Notes: a model not told the origin generated them from the letters alone. 64,000 nt of DNA from Longimicrobium sp. (GCF_035474595.1 NZ_DATIND010000044.1:62001-126000), one strand, 5' to 3'. Shown: positions 16,919 to 25,864, counted from the stretch's first letter. Made by a program: numbers and translations.

Positions 16919-17563
16919 ATGACCATCACCCGCGTACCCCTTCGCGAGCAGGTGCACCGCGCGGTGGTGGGCCGCATCCTCCGCGAGGAGCTGGCGCCCG
17001 GCTCGCGCATCAGCGACTCGGTGATGGCGGCGGAGCTGGGCGTCAGCCGCACGCCGGTGCGCGAGGCGCTGCTGCGGCTGGAGCGCGAGGGGTTCCTGGA
17101 GGTGGACATGGGGCGCGGCTTCTTCGTGAAGCCGCTGTCGGCCACGGAGATGCGCGAGGTCTACCCCATCCTGTGGACGCTGGAGGTGCTGGCGCTGCGC
17201 TCCCTGCCGCCCGTTCCCGCACCGGTCGTCGCCGAGCTGGACCGCATCAACGCGGAGATGGCGGAGGTGGGCGACGACCCCGAGCGCCGCATCGACCTGG
17301 ACACGGCGTGGCACCGCACGCTGCTGGAAGGGTGCGGCAACCAGCGGCTGGTGGAGATGATCGCCAGCGTGAAGGCCGTGGTGCGGCGCTACGAGTACGC
17401 GTACATGCAGAATTCCGGCTTCATCCCCGTCTCCACCCGCACCCACGACGACATCGCCCGCGCCGTGGAGCGCGGCGACCTCGAATCCGCGGCGCCGCTG
17501 CTGGAAAGCAACTGGCGTTTCGGGATGGAGGAGATGCTGGAGTGGCTGGAATCCGGGCGGTAA
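16919..17563 (+). CDS. GntR-family transcriptional regulator (FadR/FCD subfamily)
   Basis: A 214-residue regulator. The N-terminal winged helix holds the GntR signature LAPGSRISDSVMAAELGVSR followed by TPVREALLRLEREGFLEV (about 22-60). The C-terminal all-helical FCD ligand domain carries metal/ligand positions such as DTAWHRTLLEG and STRTHDDIARAVERGD. The family senses small carboxylates or fatty acyl compounds. ATG at 16919 follows GGCGAGAG and is preferred to a TTG two codons upstream. No catabolic gene is adjacent on the same strand, so the target is unknown. Confidence 0.88.
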   Translation: MTITRVPLREQVHRAVVGRILREELAPGSRISDSVMAAELGVSRTPVREALLRLEREGFLEVDMGRGFFVKPLSATEMREVYPILWTLEVLALRSLPPVPAPVVAELDRINAEMAEVGDDPERRIDLDTAWHRTLLEGCGNQRLVEMIASVKAVVRRYEYAYMQNSGFIPVSTRTHDDIARAVERGDLESAAPLLESNWRFGMEEMLEWLESGR

Positions 17564-17580
17564 GGAAGGTGTGCGCTGAC

Positions 17581-17926
17581 CCGGAATGAAATTCCGGGGC
17601 AACAACAGCACAAAGTCCCTCCGGGACTGCAGCCAGGCTATTCCTTCGCCAGAGACCCCTCACCGCGGTCCGCCGCGATCTTTGGCCCGCGATGAAGGTG
17701 CCCGGCGCGGTGATGCCGAGGCTGCAGCGCCTCCCCGGAATGAATTCCGGGGCTACGACAGCACAAAGTCCCTCCGGGACTGCTGCCAGGCTATCCCTTC
17801 GCCAGAGACCCCTCACCGCGGCCCGCTGCGATCATTGGCCGCAATGAAGGTGCCCGGCGCAGTGATGCCGAGGCTGCAGTCCCGAAGGGACTTTGTGCTT
17901 TTGTTGCCCGCCAATTCATTGGCGGG
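17581..17926. repeat. Cluster of three double-hairpin elements with a duplicated ~94-bp spacer
   Basis: Elements lie at 17581-17628 (minus), 17735-17781 (minus) and 17878-17926 (plus). The two intervals (about 17633-17728 and 17786-17880) are direct copies of each other starting CCAGGCTAT and ending GAGGCTGCAG. The rest of the 440-bp gap up to 18004 holds one octamer remnant (17990-18014) and no gene. Confidence 0.82.
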
Positions 17927-18004
17927 TGGCGGCACCGGTGAACAGCAGTTGCCTGCTCAAAGCCGAAGTGCGCTGGGCCGCCAGAGCTCAGCGCACTTCC
18001 GCAC

Positions 18005-18538
18005 TCACGCACTTTCCGTCGTCCGCCGCGCCTCGATGCGGTCCACCGCGCGGTGGGCCAGTCCGCGGAGGACGTCGAGGTCGGCGTCGCTGAAGGTGCG
18101 CGCCTCGGTGCCGATCACGCACAGCGTTCCCAATGCGTGGCCGCGCGTGGAGACCAGCGGGATCCCCGCGTAGCAGCGGATGCCGTCGTTCGCGACGAGC
18201 GGGTTGTCGCGGACGGTGGGGTGCGTGGTCGCGTCTTCCACCACGAACGGCTCGCGGCTGGCGACCGCGTTCGCGCAGAAGCTCCACTCCACCGGCGTCC
18301 CGCGCGACTCGGCCATCCACCCCGTCAGCCCGTGGTGCGCCGCGAAGAACTGCGCCTCGTCCAGCACCACCGTCACCATCGACATCGGCAGGCCGAGCCG
18401 CGCGGCCGCCTCTTCCGCAGTCTGCTGCAGGATGGCGTCGACCTCGGGCGTCAGCAGGTCGAGATCGACGATCTCCTGCAGGCGCCCGGCCTCGGCCAGC
18501 GCGGCGTCGCCCGCGGCCACCTGCGTGCGCCCGGTCAT
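18005..18538 (-). CDS. GAF-domain protein
   Basis: A 177-residue single GAF domain (about 20-170). Characteristic segments are FCANAVASREPFVVEDATTH, GIRCYAGIPLVSTRGHALGT and LCVIGTEARTFSDADLDVL. GAF domains bind small molecules or chromophores; here no output domain is attached, so it would act with a partner. The ATG overlaps the stop of the 97-residue upstream gene (ATGA), suggesting the two work together. Confidence 0.8.
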   Translation of the reverse strand: MTGRTQVAAGDAALAEAGRLQEIVDLDLLTPEVDAILQQTAEEAAARLGLPMSMVTVVLDEAQFFAAHHGLTGWMAESRGTPVEWSFCANAVASREPFVVEDATTHPTVRDNPLVANDGIRCYAGIPLVSTRGHALGTLCVIGTEARTFSDADLDVLRGLAHRAVDRIEARRTTESA

Positions 18539-18828
18539 CGCCCGCCTCCCGCGTGCTCGCGGTTCAGCAGCAGCCAGGTGCGCGAGCGCACGGCAAGCGA
18601 GGTGCCGATCGCCCGCTCCGGGCCGCTGCCGGTGAGCAGCTTCTCCGCGATTCGCAGCAGTTCCTCGGGGGTCAGGCGGTGCACCTTCTGGCGGTCCACC
18701 CCGGCCTCGCGGCAGGCCCGCAGCCACGCCTTCGTGGCGCCGTCCACCCCCAGCACCCGCGCAAGCATCGTCACCGCATCGTCTTCGTTGGGGGGCGCAA
18801 GCCCGTATCGCTGGATCGTCCCGTCCAT
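18535..18828 (-). CDS. Small hypothetical protein coupled to GAF gene
   Basis: A 97-residue soluble, largely helical protein with no recognised family. Visible features are an acidic N-terminus (PPNEDDAVTMLARVLG), a central RQKVHRLTPEELLRIAEKLL segment and a Gly-rich end. It overlaps the GAF gene by four bases. Chosen start: ATG 18828. The pair might be a sensor with a small adaptor, but this is only context-based. Confidence 0.55.
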   Translation of the reverse strand: MDGTIQRYGLAPPNEDDAVTMLARVLGVDGATKAWLRACREAGVDRQKVHRLTPEELLRIAEKLLTGSGPERAIGTSLAVRSRTWLLLNREHAGGGR

Positions 18829-18979
18829 TCCGTGTCCCCTGATGTACGGTCGGCTGAATTGAGGATCACGAACCTGCCAGCGCGCGCGCGGCGCGTCAAC
18901 CGGCGGTTCCGTGCCGGGCGCGCGTCTGGTATCTTCGGCGGGGGATTGGAAGCGTTCTACGCGGACGGAGGAGGGCGGG

Positions 18980-20398
18980 GTGGCCACACGCACGATGACG
19001 GTTCCCAACGTGGTGGTGGTGGGCGGCGGCTTCGGCGGGCTGTGGGCGGCGCGCGCGCTGCGCCGGGCGCCGGTGGTCGTCACCCTCGTCGACCGCCGCA
19101 ACCACCACCTCTTCCAGCCGCTGCTGTACCAGGTGGCCACCGCCGCGCTCTCTCCCGCCGACATCGCCGCGCCCATCCGCAGCGTGCTGCGCCGGCAGAA
19201 GAACGTGGAGGTGTTCATGGGCGAGGTGGTGGACGTGGACCGTGCCGCCCGCCAGCTCCTCCTGGCCGACGGCCAGCGCATCGCCTACGACTACCTGATC
19301 GTGGCCACCGGCGCCACGCACGCCTACTTCGGCCATCCCGAGTGGGAGCCCATCGCCCCCGGCCTGAAGACGGTGGAGGACGCGACGGAGATCCGGCGCC
19401 GCTTCCTGCTGGCCTTCGAGGCCGCCGAGCAGGAGCGCGACGAGGTGGCGCGCCGCGCGCTCCTCACCTTCGTGGTGGTCGGCGCCGGGCCCACGGGGGT
19501 GGAGATGTCGGGGGCGATGACGGAGATCGCCCGCAAGTCGCTCACGCGCGACTTCCGCCACATCGACCCTTCCAGCGCGCGCATCATCCTCATCGAGGGC
19601 GGCCCGCGCGTCCTGGCGGCCTACGACGAGAAGCTCTCCGCATACGCGCAGCGTGCGCTGGAGCGCATCGGCGTGCAGGTGCGGCTGAACTCCATCGTCA
19701 CCAAGGTGGAGGAGGGGGGCGTGTGGGTGGGCGACGAGTTCATCGCCGCCCGCAACGTGGTCTGGGCCGCGGGGGTCACGGCCAGCCCGCTGGGGAAGCG
19801 GATGGACGCGGAGACGGACCGCGTCGGCCGCGTGAAGGTCCAGCCCGACCTCTCCATCCCCGGCGACCCGCGGGTGTTCGTGATCGGCGACCTGGCGTGG
19901 CTGAACGGGGATGACGGGAAGCCGCTTCCCGGCGTGGCCCAGGTGGCGATGCAGCAGGGGCGCCAGGCGGCGAAGAACATCGCCCGCGACCTGCGCGGCG
20001 AGCCGCGGCTTCCCTTCCACTACCGCGACAAGGGGAGCATGGCGACGATCGGCCGGCGCGCGGCGGTGCTGCAGATGCCCAGGCCGCACGTGCTGGCGAA
20101 GGGGTGGTTCGCGTGGATGGCGTGGCTGTTCATCCACGTGATGTCGCTGATCGGCTTCCGCAACCGCATCTCCGTCTTCATCGAGTGGGCGTGGAACTAC
20201 CTCACCTGGCAGCGCGGCGCGCGGCTGATCACCGGCGAGGTGTCGCCCGACCTGAAGCCCGAGGGCTACCACGCGCACGAGCTGAGCCCCTCGCCCGACA
20301 CGCAGGCCGCGCACGACGCCGGCAACCGCGCGGCCGAGGACGAGCGCGGGTGGATGGGCGGCGACGTGCACCAGGCCGCTCCCGCGCCGAAGGGTTGA
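18980..20398 (+). CDS. ndh: Type II NADH dehydrogenase (NDH-2-like)
   Basis: A 472-residue flavoprotein that would pass electrons from NADH to quinone without pumping protons. It has the FAD-binding VVVGGGFGGLWAARAL near the N-terminus and the second dinucleotide site VVVGAGPTGVEMSGA at about residue 172. The FAD-binding FVIGDLAWLNG and the quinone-site-like GVAQVAMQQGRQAAKNI are also present. The C-terminal amphipathic/hydrophobic part (AWLFIHVMSLIGFRN and LTWQRGARLI) is the membrane anchor typical of NDH-2. GTG at 18980 is chosen because GGAGGA precedes it by about 6 bp. The stop overlaps the hydrolase start. Confidence 0.9.
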   Translation: MATRTMTVPNVVVVGGGFGGLWAARALRRAPVVVTLVDRRNHHLFQPLLYQVATAALSPADIAAPIRSVLRRQKNVEVFMGEVVDVDRAARQLLLADGQRIAYDYLIVATGATHAYFGHPEWEPIAPGLKTVEDATEIRRRFLLAFEAAEQERDEVARRALLTFVVVGAGPTGVEMSGAMTEIARKSLTRDFRHIDPSSARIILIEGGPRVLAAYDEKLSAYAQRALERIGVQVRLNSIVTKVEEGGVWVGDEFIAARNVVWAAGVTASPLGKRMDAETDRVGRVKVQPDLSIPGDPRVFVIGDLAWLNGDDGKPLPGVAQVAMQQGRQAAKNIARDLRGEPRLPFHYRDKGSMATIGRRAAVLQMPRPHVLAKGWFAWMAWLFIHVMSLIGFRNRISVFIEWAWNYLTWQRGARLITGEVSPDLKPEGYHAHELSPSPDTQAAHDAGNRAAEDERGWMGGDVHQAAPAPKG

Positions 20399-21288
20399 TG
20401 CCGCCGCGCGGGTGCGTGCGCCGGCTGGAGCGCTGGCTGGCGGCCGAGGGCGCGCGCCTGGAGCGCGTCCGCTACGCCCGCCCCGAGGCGCGCGGCGAGG
20501 TCGACGCGTGGCGCGTCACGCCCGCGGAGCCGCGGGCGCGCGTGGTGGCCGCGCACGGGGCGGGGAACGACGCGCTGTATCCCCAGATCGCCCTCTTCAA
20601 AGCGCTCGTCCGCCGCGGCGTGGAGGTCTTCTCCTTCGACGCCGACGGCCACGGCGCGGCGAGCACGACCGTCTTCTCCCCCGAAGTCGTCCCTTCCGCC
20701 ATTGCCGCGGCGGTGGAGGAGGCGGAGCGGGGGCGGGACGATCTTCCGCTCCACCTGCTCGGCCACTCGTTCGGCGGCTCGCTCGTGCTGCACGCGCTGG
20801 CGGCGGGCTCGGTGCCGCACGCGCAGTCGGGGATCGCCATCTCCGCGCCGGTCGGCGTCGCGCTGAATCTGCGCGTGGCGCTGGGCGAGCTGGGCGGCTT
20901 CCTGCGCGCGGCCACGCTGGGGCAGCGCGAGCACTACGGCGTGTGGGGCACCGTCCCCGCCGTCGGCCCGCTGAAGCGCCGCGCGTATCCCATCCGCGGC
21001 GCACAGGATGCGGGCGCGCCGTTCGCCTACGTCGCCGCGATCCGGCAGCTCCTCGCGCGCCTCGATCTGCCGCGGACGGCGGGGGATGTGGCCGCGCCCG
21101 TGCTCCTCGTCTACGGCACCGCGGACCGCCTCGTCCCGCCGGAGCAGGGGCGGATGCTCGCGGATCTCATCCCCAATTCCGATCTCCTCGAAGTCCCCGG
21201 CGCCACGCACTGGAGCACCGCGTTCGCGGAAGATGCCCTCGCCCGCGCGGCGGCGTGGATCGGCGCGCACCCGGCGGTGCACGCGTGA
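20398..21288 (+). CDS. Alpha/beta-hydrolase
   Basis: A 296-residue serine hydrolase. The nucleophile elbow GHSFGGS lies at about residues 121-127, the oxyanion strand VVAAHGAGND at about 50, the acid in LLVYGTADRLVP and the histidine in PGATHWST. It resembles lysophospholipase/acylglycerol lipase-like predicted hydrolases with no signal peptide. The start ATG overlaps the NDH-2 stop (TGATG), so both are co-translated. Substrate unknown. Confidence 0.83.
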   Translation: MPPRGCVRRLERWLAAEGARLERVRYARPEARGEVDAWRVTPAEPRARVVAAHGAGNDALYPQIALFKALVRRGVEVFSFDADGHGAASTTVFSPEVVPSAIAAAVEEAERGRDDLPLHLLGHSFGGSLVLHALAAGSVPHAQSGIAISAPVGVALNLRVALGELGGFLRAATLGQREHYGVWGTVPAVGPLKRRAYPIRGAQDAGAPFAYVAAIRQLLARLDLPRTAGDVAAPVLLVYGTADRLVPPEQGRMLADLIPNSDLLEVPGATHWSTAFAEDALARAAAWIGAHPAVHA

Positions 21289-21326
21289 GGCTGGAGCAGG
21301 CAATCACCCGCTCCCCTGTCCGCTCC

Positions 21327-21374
21327 CCGGAATGGAATTCCGGGGCAACAAAAGCACAAAGTCCCTCCGGGACT
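21327..21374 (-). repeat. Double-hairpin element
   Basis: A CCGGAAT...ATTCCGG hairpin, a linker with GGCAACAAAAGC, and an AGTCCC/GGGACT hairpin. The 40 bp that follow match the spacer of the tandem array near 11270. Confidence 0.82.
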
Positions 21375-21439
21375 GCGGCCTCCGCATCCCCGCGCGGGAG
21401 AGGCCCGGGCGCAGCCGCATTCACAAAACGCAGAGAGAG

Positions 21440-21535
21440 ACGTCATCCTGAGGCCGCCCACACCGTGGATGCCGCCACACGAGCGGTTGCAGGCCAAAGG
21501 ATCGATCCATGGCCGGGGCCGCACGTGCGTTGGCA
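21440..21535. repeat. GACGTCATCCTGAGG-family half element
   Basis: Starts GACGTCATCCTGAGGCC and continues through AGGCCAAAGGATCGAT, matching the left arm of the palindrome at 53652-53852. The surrounding 460 bp between the hydrolase and amidohydrolase genes hold no other reading frame of note. Confidence 0.65.
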
Positions 21536-21674
21536 ATGCGCGACCGATCTCCCGAATCCACGTACGAGGGGTGGGAAGATTGGAAGATGAGGAGATGCGA
21601 AAGATTCCAAGGATGCGAGTGATCCCGGTATCGGAAGCACCAGAGCCGGTCATCCAAAGGGATGGCGAGGCGCG

Positions 21675-21722
21675 AGTCCGCGAAGGCGGACTTCGGGCCG
21701 TTGTTGCCGCGAATTCATTCGC
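21675..21722 (+). repeat. Double-hairpin element
   Basis: Stem 1 AGTCCGC/GCGGACT, a linker ending CCGTTGTTGCC, stem 2 GCGAAT/ATTCGC. It lies just before the amidohydrolase start. Confidence 0.8.
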
Positions 21723-21749
21723 CCTTCCCGGGCCCGCGGGAGCGCCCGC

Positions 21750-22772
21750 GTGACGGATCATCTCCCGCTCCACCCCCCGCGCCGGATCGACGTCCACACG
21801 CACCTGACCGGCGTGGGGACGGAGGATTCCGGCTGCTGGAGCGCGCCCAGGCTGCGCAGGCGCTTCGCGATGCGCGTGCTGCGCTGGATGCACGGCGTCA
21901 CAGAGGAGCACCTGCGCACGAGCTTCGACGCCGACTGGGCGGAGCGGCTGGCGGATCGGGTGCGCGCCAGCGAGATCCACCACGCGGTGGCGCTCGGCTT
22001 CGACGGGGTGTACGACGCGCATGGGCGGTTCGACGAGGCGCTGTCGCAGATGATCGTGCCGCCCGCGTGGGTGTTCGAGGTGTGCCGCCGCCACCCGGAG
22101 CTGCTCCCCGGCCCGTCGGTGAACCCGCATCGCGCGGATGCGCTGGAGCGGCTGGAGGAGTGCGTCGAGGGCGGCGCCGTGCTCATCAAGTGGCTCCCCG
22201 CGACGCAGCGCATCGACCCCGCGGACCCCGCGATCGATCCGTTCTACGCGCGGCTGGCGGAGACCGGCATCCCCCTGCTCGTGCACAGCGGCGGGAGCGA
22301 GAACACCTTCGCGCAGGTGGACGCGCCGCTGAAGGACCTGCGCCTGCTGGAGCGCCCGCTGCGCGCGGGGGTGACGGTGATCGTGGCGCACACCGCGGCG
22401 CCGGTGCTGTACGCGCGCGACGAGGACCAGGTGCCGCTGCTGAAGGCGTGGCTGCGCGAGTTCCCGCGCCTGTGGGTGGACAACTCGGGGATCAGCAACC
22501 TGTCGCGCTTCCCGCACCTTCCGCGGTTCGCCAACGACCCGGAGCTGGTGCCGCGCACCCTCCACGGCAGCGACTGGCCGGTGCCGACGAACGCGTTCTA
22601 CTACGTGCAGCAGCTCGGCCGCCGCCGCATGCTGTCGCTGGAGCGCGAGAAGAACCCCATCCAGCGCGACGTAGCCATCAAGCGCGCCCTCGGCTACCCC
22701 GACGAGGTGCTGACGCGGGCGAGCGAGGTGCTGCCGAACCTGAGGCGGTGGGTCGGATCGACGAAAGGGTGA
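21750..22772 (+). CDS. Amidohydrolase-2 family metal-dependent hydrolase
   Basis: A 340-residue TIM-barrel hydrolase/decarboxylase. Metal ligands appear in order: DVHTHL near residue 14, LLVHSGGSEN at about 176, VIVAHTAAP at about 212 and the HGSDWP aspartate near 272. The family includes aminocarboxymuconate semialdehyde decarboxylase and related enzymes; the substrate is not evident. GTG at 21750 is the only start before the barrel. It lies between repeat elements with no operon partner. Confidence 0.8.
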   Translation: MTDHLPLHPPRRIDVHTHLTGVGTEDSGCWSAPRLRRRFAMRVLRWMHGVTEEHLRTSFDADWAERLADRVRASEIHHAVALGFDGVYDAHGRFDEALSQMIVPPAWVFEVCRRHPELLPGPSVNPHRADALERLEECVEGGAVLIKWLPATQRIDPADPAIDPFYARLAETGIPLLVHSGGSENTFAQVDAPLKDLRLLERPLRAGVTVIVAHTAAPVLYARDEDQVPLLKAWLREFPRLWVDNSGISNLSRFPHLPRFANDPELVPRTLHGSDWPVPTNAFYYVQQLGRRRMLSLEREKNPIQRDVAIKRALGYPDEVLTRASEVLPNLRRWVGSTKG

Positions 22773-22802
22773 TGGGAGATGGAGATGGTTCGGTGCGAAA
22801 AT

Positions 22803-22861
22803 GCGACTGAAGTTGCGGCTACAACGGCACACAGTCCGCCTTCGCGCCGCCTTCGCGGACT
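22803..22861 (-). repeat. Double-hairpin element, degenerate
   Basis: Imperfect GCGACT...GTTGC hairpin, a linker with CTACAACGGCAC, then AGTCCGC/GCGGACT arms with an enlarged 15-nt loop. Confidence 0.65.
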
Positions 22862-22893
22862 TCAACTGCGAAAAAATCTCAATCGTTGGGCAG

Positions 22894-23721
22894 ATGAACA
22901 TCATTAGAAGGGCCGCGCTGCTGGCGGCCGTTTTCGTTTCGATCGGGTGGATCCCGGCCCGCGCCCAGCTCCGGCCGCTCGACGCCTTCGACTGGCGGCT
23001 GTTCGACGGCGATGGTGTGGTGATGGGCGAGGTCGGCGGCGGGTGGATGCGCGACCAGCGGGCGTCCCTGGCGGGGACGGAGGGGACGCTGGTGGAGGCG
23101 GGCAGCTTCCGCGCATTCTGGCGCACCGGCCGCGTGGTGATCGAGGCGGGCGGCACGGTGCAGCGCTTCTTCCGCGAGGACGGCCGATTCGCGCCCGCCG
23201 ACCCGGAGGTCACGCCGGACGCGGACGGGCGGCGCCACGACGCGGGCGACTACCGCATCGCCACGGCGGTGCGGCTGACGGGGGAGGGTGCGCCGGTGGT
23301 CGCCGTCCTCCGCTTCGGCACGCGCCTGCCGACCACGGACAACCGCGTGGGCCTGGACCGCGACGCCACCGACTTCTTCGCCACGCTCGGCGGCCGGGCG
23401 AGGCGCGGGCGTGTGGCGGTGCAGGCCGAGGCGGGTGTCGGCATCTTCGGCACGCGCGACCCGGACTTCGAGCAGGACGACCTGCTCGTGTACGCGCTGA
23501 AGGCGGAATACGACGGCGGCCTCGTCGCCCCCGCCGTGACGGTGCTGGGCCAGCAGGTCGGCGCCGGGCACCACGAGATCCGCGGCAACGAATCGCTCGG
23601 CGAGGTCCGCGCCGGCCTCCGCATCGGCCGCCGCGAATACCTCCGCGCCGAGATCGTGCACGGCTACACCGGCTTCTCCCCCAGCTGGGGCGTTCTCGTG
23701 AGCGCCGGTGTCGTGCGGTAG
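22894..23721 (+). CDS. Secreted / outer-membrane-like protein of unknown family
   Basis: A 275-residue exported protein. A signal peptide (MNIIRRAALLAAVFVSIG...ARA, cut near residue 23) is followed by many alternating polar/hydrophobic strands (for example RIATAVRLTGEGAPVVAVL and VAVQAEAGVGIFG), and the end is hydrophobic (GVLVSAGVVR). This fits a small outer-membrane beta-barrel or a beta-rich periplasmic protein. No family is recognised. The ATG at 22894 is directly followed by the signal peptide. Confidence 0.65.
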   Translation: MNIIRRAALLAAVFVSIGWIPARAQLRPLDAFDWRLFDGDGVVMGEVGGGWMRDQRASLAGTEGTLVEAGSFRAFWRTGRVVIEAGGTVQRFFREDGRFAPADPEVTPDADGRRHDAGDYRIATAVRLTGEGAPVVAVLRFGTRLPTTDNRVGLDRDATDFFATLGGRARRGRVAVQAEAGVGIFGTRDPDFEQDDLLVYALKAEYDGGLVAPAVTVLGQQVGAGHHEIRGNESLGEVRAGLRIGRREYLRAEIVHGYTGFSPSWGVLVSAGVVR

Positions 23722-23782
23722 ACGGCGCATCGGACGAGGATGCCATCGGGTCGCGCCGCCGTCCGATCTGCACCGATCTGAT

Positions 23783-23829
23783 GTCCGCGAAGGCGGACTG
23801 CGTGCCGTTGTAGCCGCGAGTTCACTCGC
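23783..23829 (+). repeat. Double-hairpin element
   Basis: GTCCGC/GCGGAC stem, linker TGCGTGCCGTTGTAGCC, GCGAGT/ACTCGC stem. The flanks up to 23910 hold no gene. Confidence 0.82.
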
Positions 23830-23910
23830 ATTTTCGCGATCTCCATCTCCGCTATTCCGCCGTTCGGCATCCAGAATGCTCGCATCTACCGAATCCGGCG
23901 GCGGGAGTTC

Positions 23911-24016
23911 GGTGCGATGCGGCGGCTCACGTGCGGTACCGGCTATAGATCCTTCGGCCTGCCGTCTCAGGTGTGACCGCAGGTTGTCGTGGCCGGCCTC
24001 AGGATGACGTCTTTGT
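23911..24016. repeat. GACGTCATCCTGAGG-family half element (right arm)
   Basis: Contains TAGATCCTTCGGCCTG and ends GGCCTCAGGATGACGTC, matching the right arm of the palindrome at 53652-53852. Confidence 0.7.
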
Positions 24017-24072
24017 GCGGTTCTGTGAGTTGATGATGATTGCCTGATCGGACCGTCGCCGGCACGAAATCT

Positions 24073-24120
24073 GCTTTACATCGCAAAGCACTTGACAGGC
24101 GCCGGAAACCGTCGCATCAT
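24073..24120 (+). promoter_or_regulatory. Predicted promoter with operator-like site
   Basis: TTGACA (24092-24097) and CATCAT (24115-24120) are 17 bp apart, which would start RNA about 3 nt before the ATG at 24130. Overlapping the -35 is CTTTACATCGCAAAGCACTT (from 24074), with CTTT/AAAG dyad symmetry. A close copy occurs at 25134-25154 within the same operon. Confidence 0.5.
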
Positions 24121-24129
24121 CCGGGTACC

Positions 24130-24747
24130 ATGGCGAAGAACATCCCGTTCCGCAGACCCCCGGAGGAGCCGCCGCTCGAGCTGCACGAGCGCGCGATGGA
24201 CAACCTCCGCTTCATCCGCCAGACGATGGAGCGCGCGGGGAGCTTCACCGCCGTCTCCGGCTGGGGGCAGGTGGTGATCGGCGTCACCGGCGCGCTGGCG
24301 GCGTGGCTGGCGTCGCGCCAGAGCAGCCCCGAGAACTGGCTGGCCACGTGGGTCGTGGCCGCCGTCGTGGCCATGGGCATCGGCGTGGTCACCACCGCCA
24401 TGAAGGCGCGGGCGATGGGCGAGCCGATCCGCTCCGGCCCGGGGCGCAAGTTCATCCTCTCGCTGGCCCCGCCGCTGATCGCGGGCGCCATCCTCACCCT
24501 GGTGCTGTTCCGCGCGGGGATGACCGGGGTGCTGCCGGGGATGTGGCTGCTGCTGTACGGCGCGGGGATCATCACCGCGGGCACCAACTCGGTCCGCGTG
24601 GTGCCGGTGATGGGTGGGTGCCTGATGCTGGTGGGGATCGCGGCGGTGCTGGCGCCCGCGGGGTGGGGCGACGCGTTCATGGCCGTGGGGTTCGGCGGGC
24701 TGCACGCGGTGTTCGGAACCCTGATCGCGAGGAGGTACGGTGGCTGA
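24130..24747 (+). CDS. Six-segment membrane protein of unknown function
   Basis: A 205-residue inner-membrane protein. About residues 1-40 are cytosolic and charged ([24 protein letters not shown]); six hydrophobic segments follow. It overlaps the start of the wHTH regulator by 8 bp. Membrane proteins of this type often sit beside HTH_34 regulators in this phylum, which suggests a sensing or effector role. The predicted mRNA is almost leaderless. Function unknown. Confidence 0.72.
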   Translation: MAKNIPFRRPPEEPPLELHERAMDNLRFIRQTMERAGSFTAVSGWGQVVIGVTGALAAWLASRQSSPENWLATWVVAAVVAMGIGVVTTAMKARAMGEPIRSGPGRKFILSLAPPLIAGAILTLVLFRAGMTGVLPGMWLLLYGAGIITAGTNSVRVVPVMGGCLMLVGIAAVLAPAGWGDAFMAVGFGGLHAVFGTLIARRYGG

Positions 24748-25102
24748 CGCGGCACGCAGGGCGGCGGCCGACCCGTTGCGCAGCGTGGCCGGCGGCGCCG
24801 AGGCGGGCGCGCCGGAGCTGGACCGGCTCATCCACGAGCGGGTGCGGCTGGGGATCGTGAGCGCGCTGGCGGTGAACGACTCGCTGGCGTTCAACGAGCT
24901 GAAGGACATGCTGGCGCTGACCGACGGCAACCTGAGCGTGCACGCGCGCAAGCTCGAGGAGGCCGGTTACGTGGAGTGCACCAAGAAGTTCGAGGGGCGC
25001 GTCCCCCGCACCGAGTTCCGGCTGACCGATTCCGGCCGCGGCGCGCTGGAGGCGTACCTGAACCACATGGAGGCGATCATCCAGGCCGTCCGCGACCGCT
25101 GA
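24740..25102 (+). CDS. Winged-helix transcriptional regulator (HTH_34 type)
   Basis: A 120-residue MarR/ArsR-like regulator of the single wHTH (HTH_34) group. The recognition region [31 protein letters not shown] (about 49-79) and the wing with [12 protein letters not shown] are clear. It lacks a ligand domain or metal-binding cysteine cluster. GTG at 24740 overlaps the membrane gene. The dyad-like sites at 24074 and 25134 are candidate autoregulatory and UppS-controlling operators. Confidence 0.85.
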   Translation: MADAARRAAADPLRSVAGGAEAGAPELDRLIHERVRLGIVSALAVNDSLAFNELKDMLALTDGNLSVHARKLEEAGYVECTKKFEGRVPRTEFRLTDSGRGALEAYLNHMEAIIQAVRDR

Positions 25103-25133
25103 CGGGTGGGATCGCCATTTTTTTTGACCAGAC

Positions 25134-25154
25134 ACTTTACGATGCAGAGCACTT
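25134..25154 (+). promoter_or_regulatory. Operator-like site overlapping the uppS start codon
   Basis: ACTTTACGATGCAGAGCACT plus one T matches the 24073 site at about 17 of 21 positions. It contains the ATG of the uppS-like gene (25142), so a bound regulator could block transcription or initiation. Confidence 0.45.
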
Positions 25155-25864
25155 TAGGCGCGGGAAGAGGCGGGCTGCACGCAGCCGTGATCATGGACGG
25201 CAACGGGCGATGGGCCACCGCGCGCGGGCTGCCGCGGGTGGCGGGCCACCGCGCCGGCGCACGGGCGGTGCGGCGGGTTGTCGAGGCCGCGCCGGGGCTG
25301 GGGATCGCCACGCTGACGCTGTACGCGTTCAGCTCCGACAACTGGCAGCGCCCGCCGCGCGAGGTGGGCGCGCTGATGCGGCTCTTCCGCTCGTACCTGG
25401 CCAGCGAGACGGCGAAGCTGATCGAGAACGGCGTGCGCCTGACGGTCATCGGCCGCCGCGACCGCCTTCCCGACGTCCTCGCGCGCGCCATCGCCGGCGC
25501 GGAGGAGGCCACGGCGGGCGGCCACCGCCTCCATCTGCGCCTGGCCATCGACTACTCCGCGCGCGACGCCCTTGTCCGCGCCGCCGCCCTGGCCGCCGGT
25601 CGCGAGGTGGAGCGCGGCGAGTTCGCCGCGCTCCTGGGCACCGCCGCCGGCGCCGCCGAGCCCGCGCCCGACGTGGACCTGCTGATCCGCAGCGGCGGCG
25701 AGCAGCGCCTGAGCGACTTCCTGCTCTGGGAGTGCGCCTACGCCGAGTTGTACTTCACCCCGCGCCAGTGGCCGGACTTCGACGCCGCCGCGCTCGCCGA
25801 GGCCGTCGCCGAGTTCCACCACCGCGAACGGCGGTTCGGGCGGGTAATGGAGAAAAGTGCGTGA
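25142..25864 (+). CDS. uppS: Isoprenyl transferase (undecaprenyl diphosphate synthase family)
   Basis: A 240-residue cis-prenyltransferase that would extend farnesyl diphosphate with isopentenyl units. The catalytic aspartate is D19 in [11 protein letters not shown]. Other signatures are [16 protein letters not shown], and [20 protein letters not shown] followed by YAELYF (the C-terminal RxSGExRxSxFLxWQ-like block, here with E for Q). The unusual context (after a small regulator, not with cdsA/dxr) suggests a second, regulated copy rather than the housekeeping enzyme. Confidence 0.85.
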   Translation: MQSTLGAGRGGLHAAVIMDGNGRWATARGLPRVAGHRAGARAVRRVVEAAPGLGIATLTLYAFSSDNWQRPPREVGALMRLFRSYLASETAKLIENGVRLTVIGRRDRLPDVLARAIAGAEEATAGGHRLHLRLAIDYSARDALVRAAALAAGREVERGEFAALLGTAAGAAEPAPDVDLLIRSGGEQRLSDFLLWECAYAELYFTPRQWPDFDAAALAEAVAEFHHRERRFGRVMEKSA

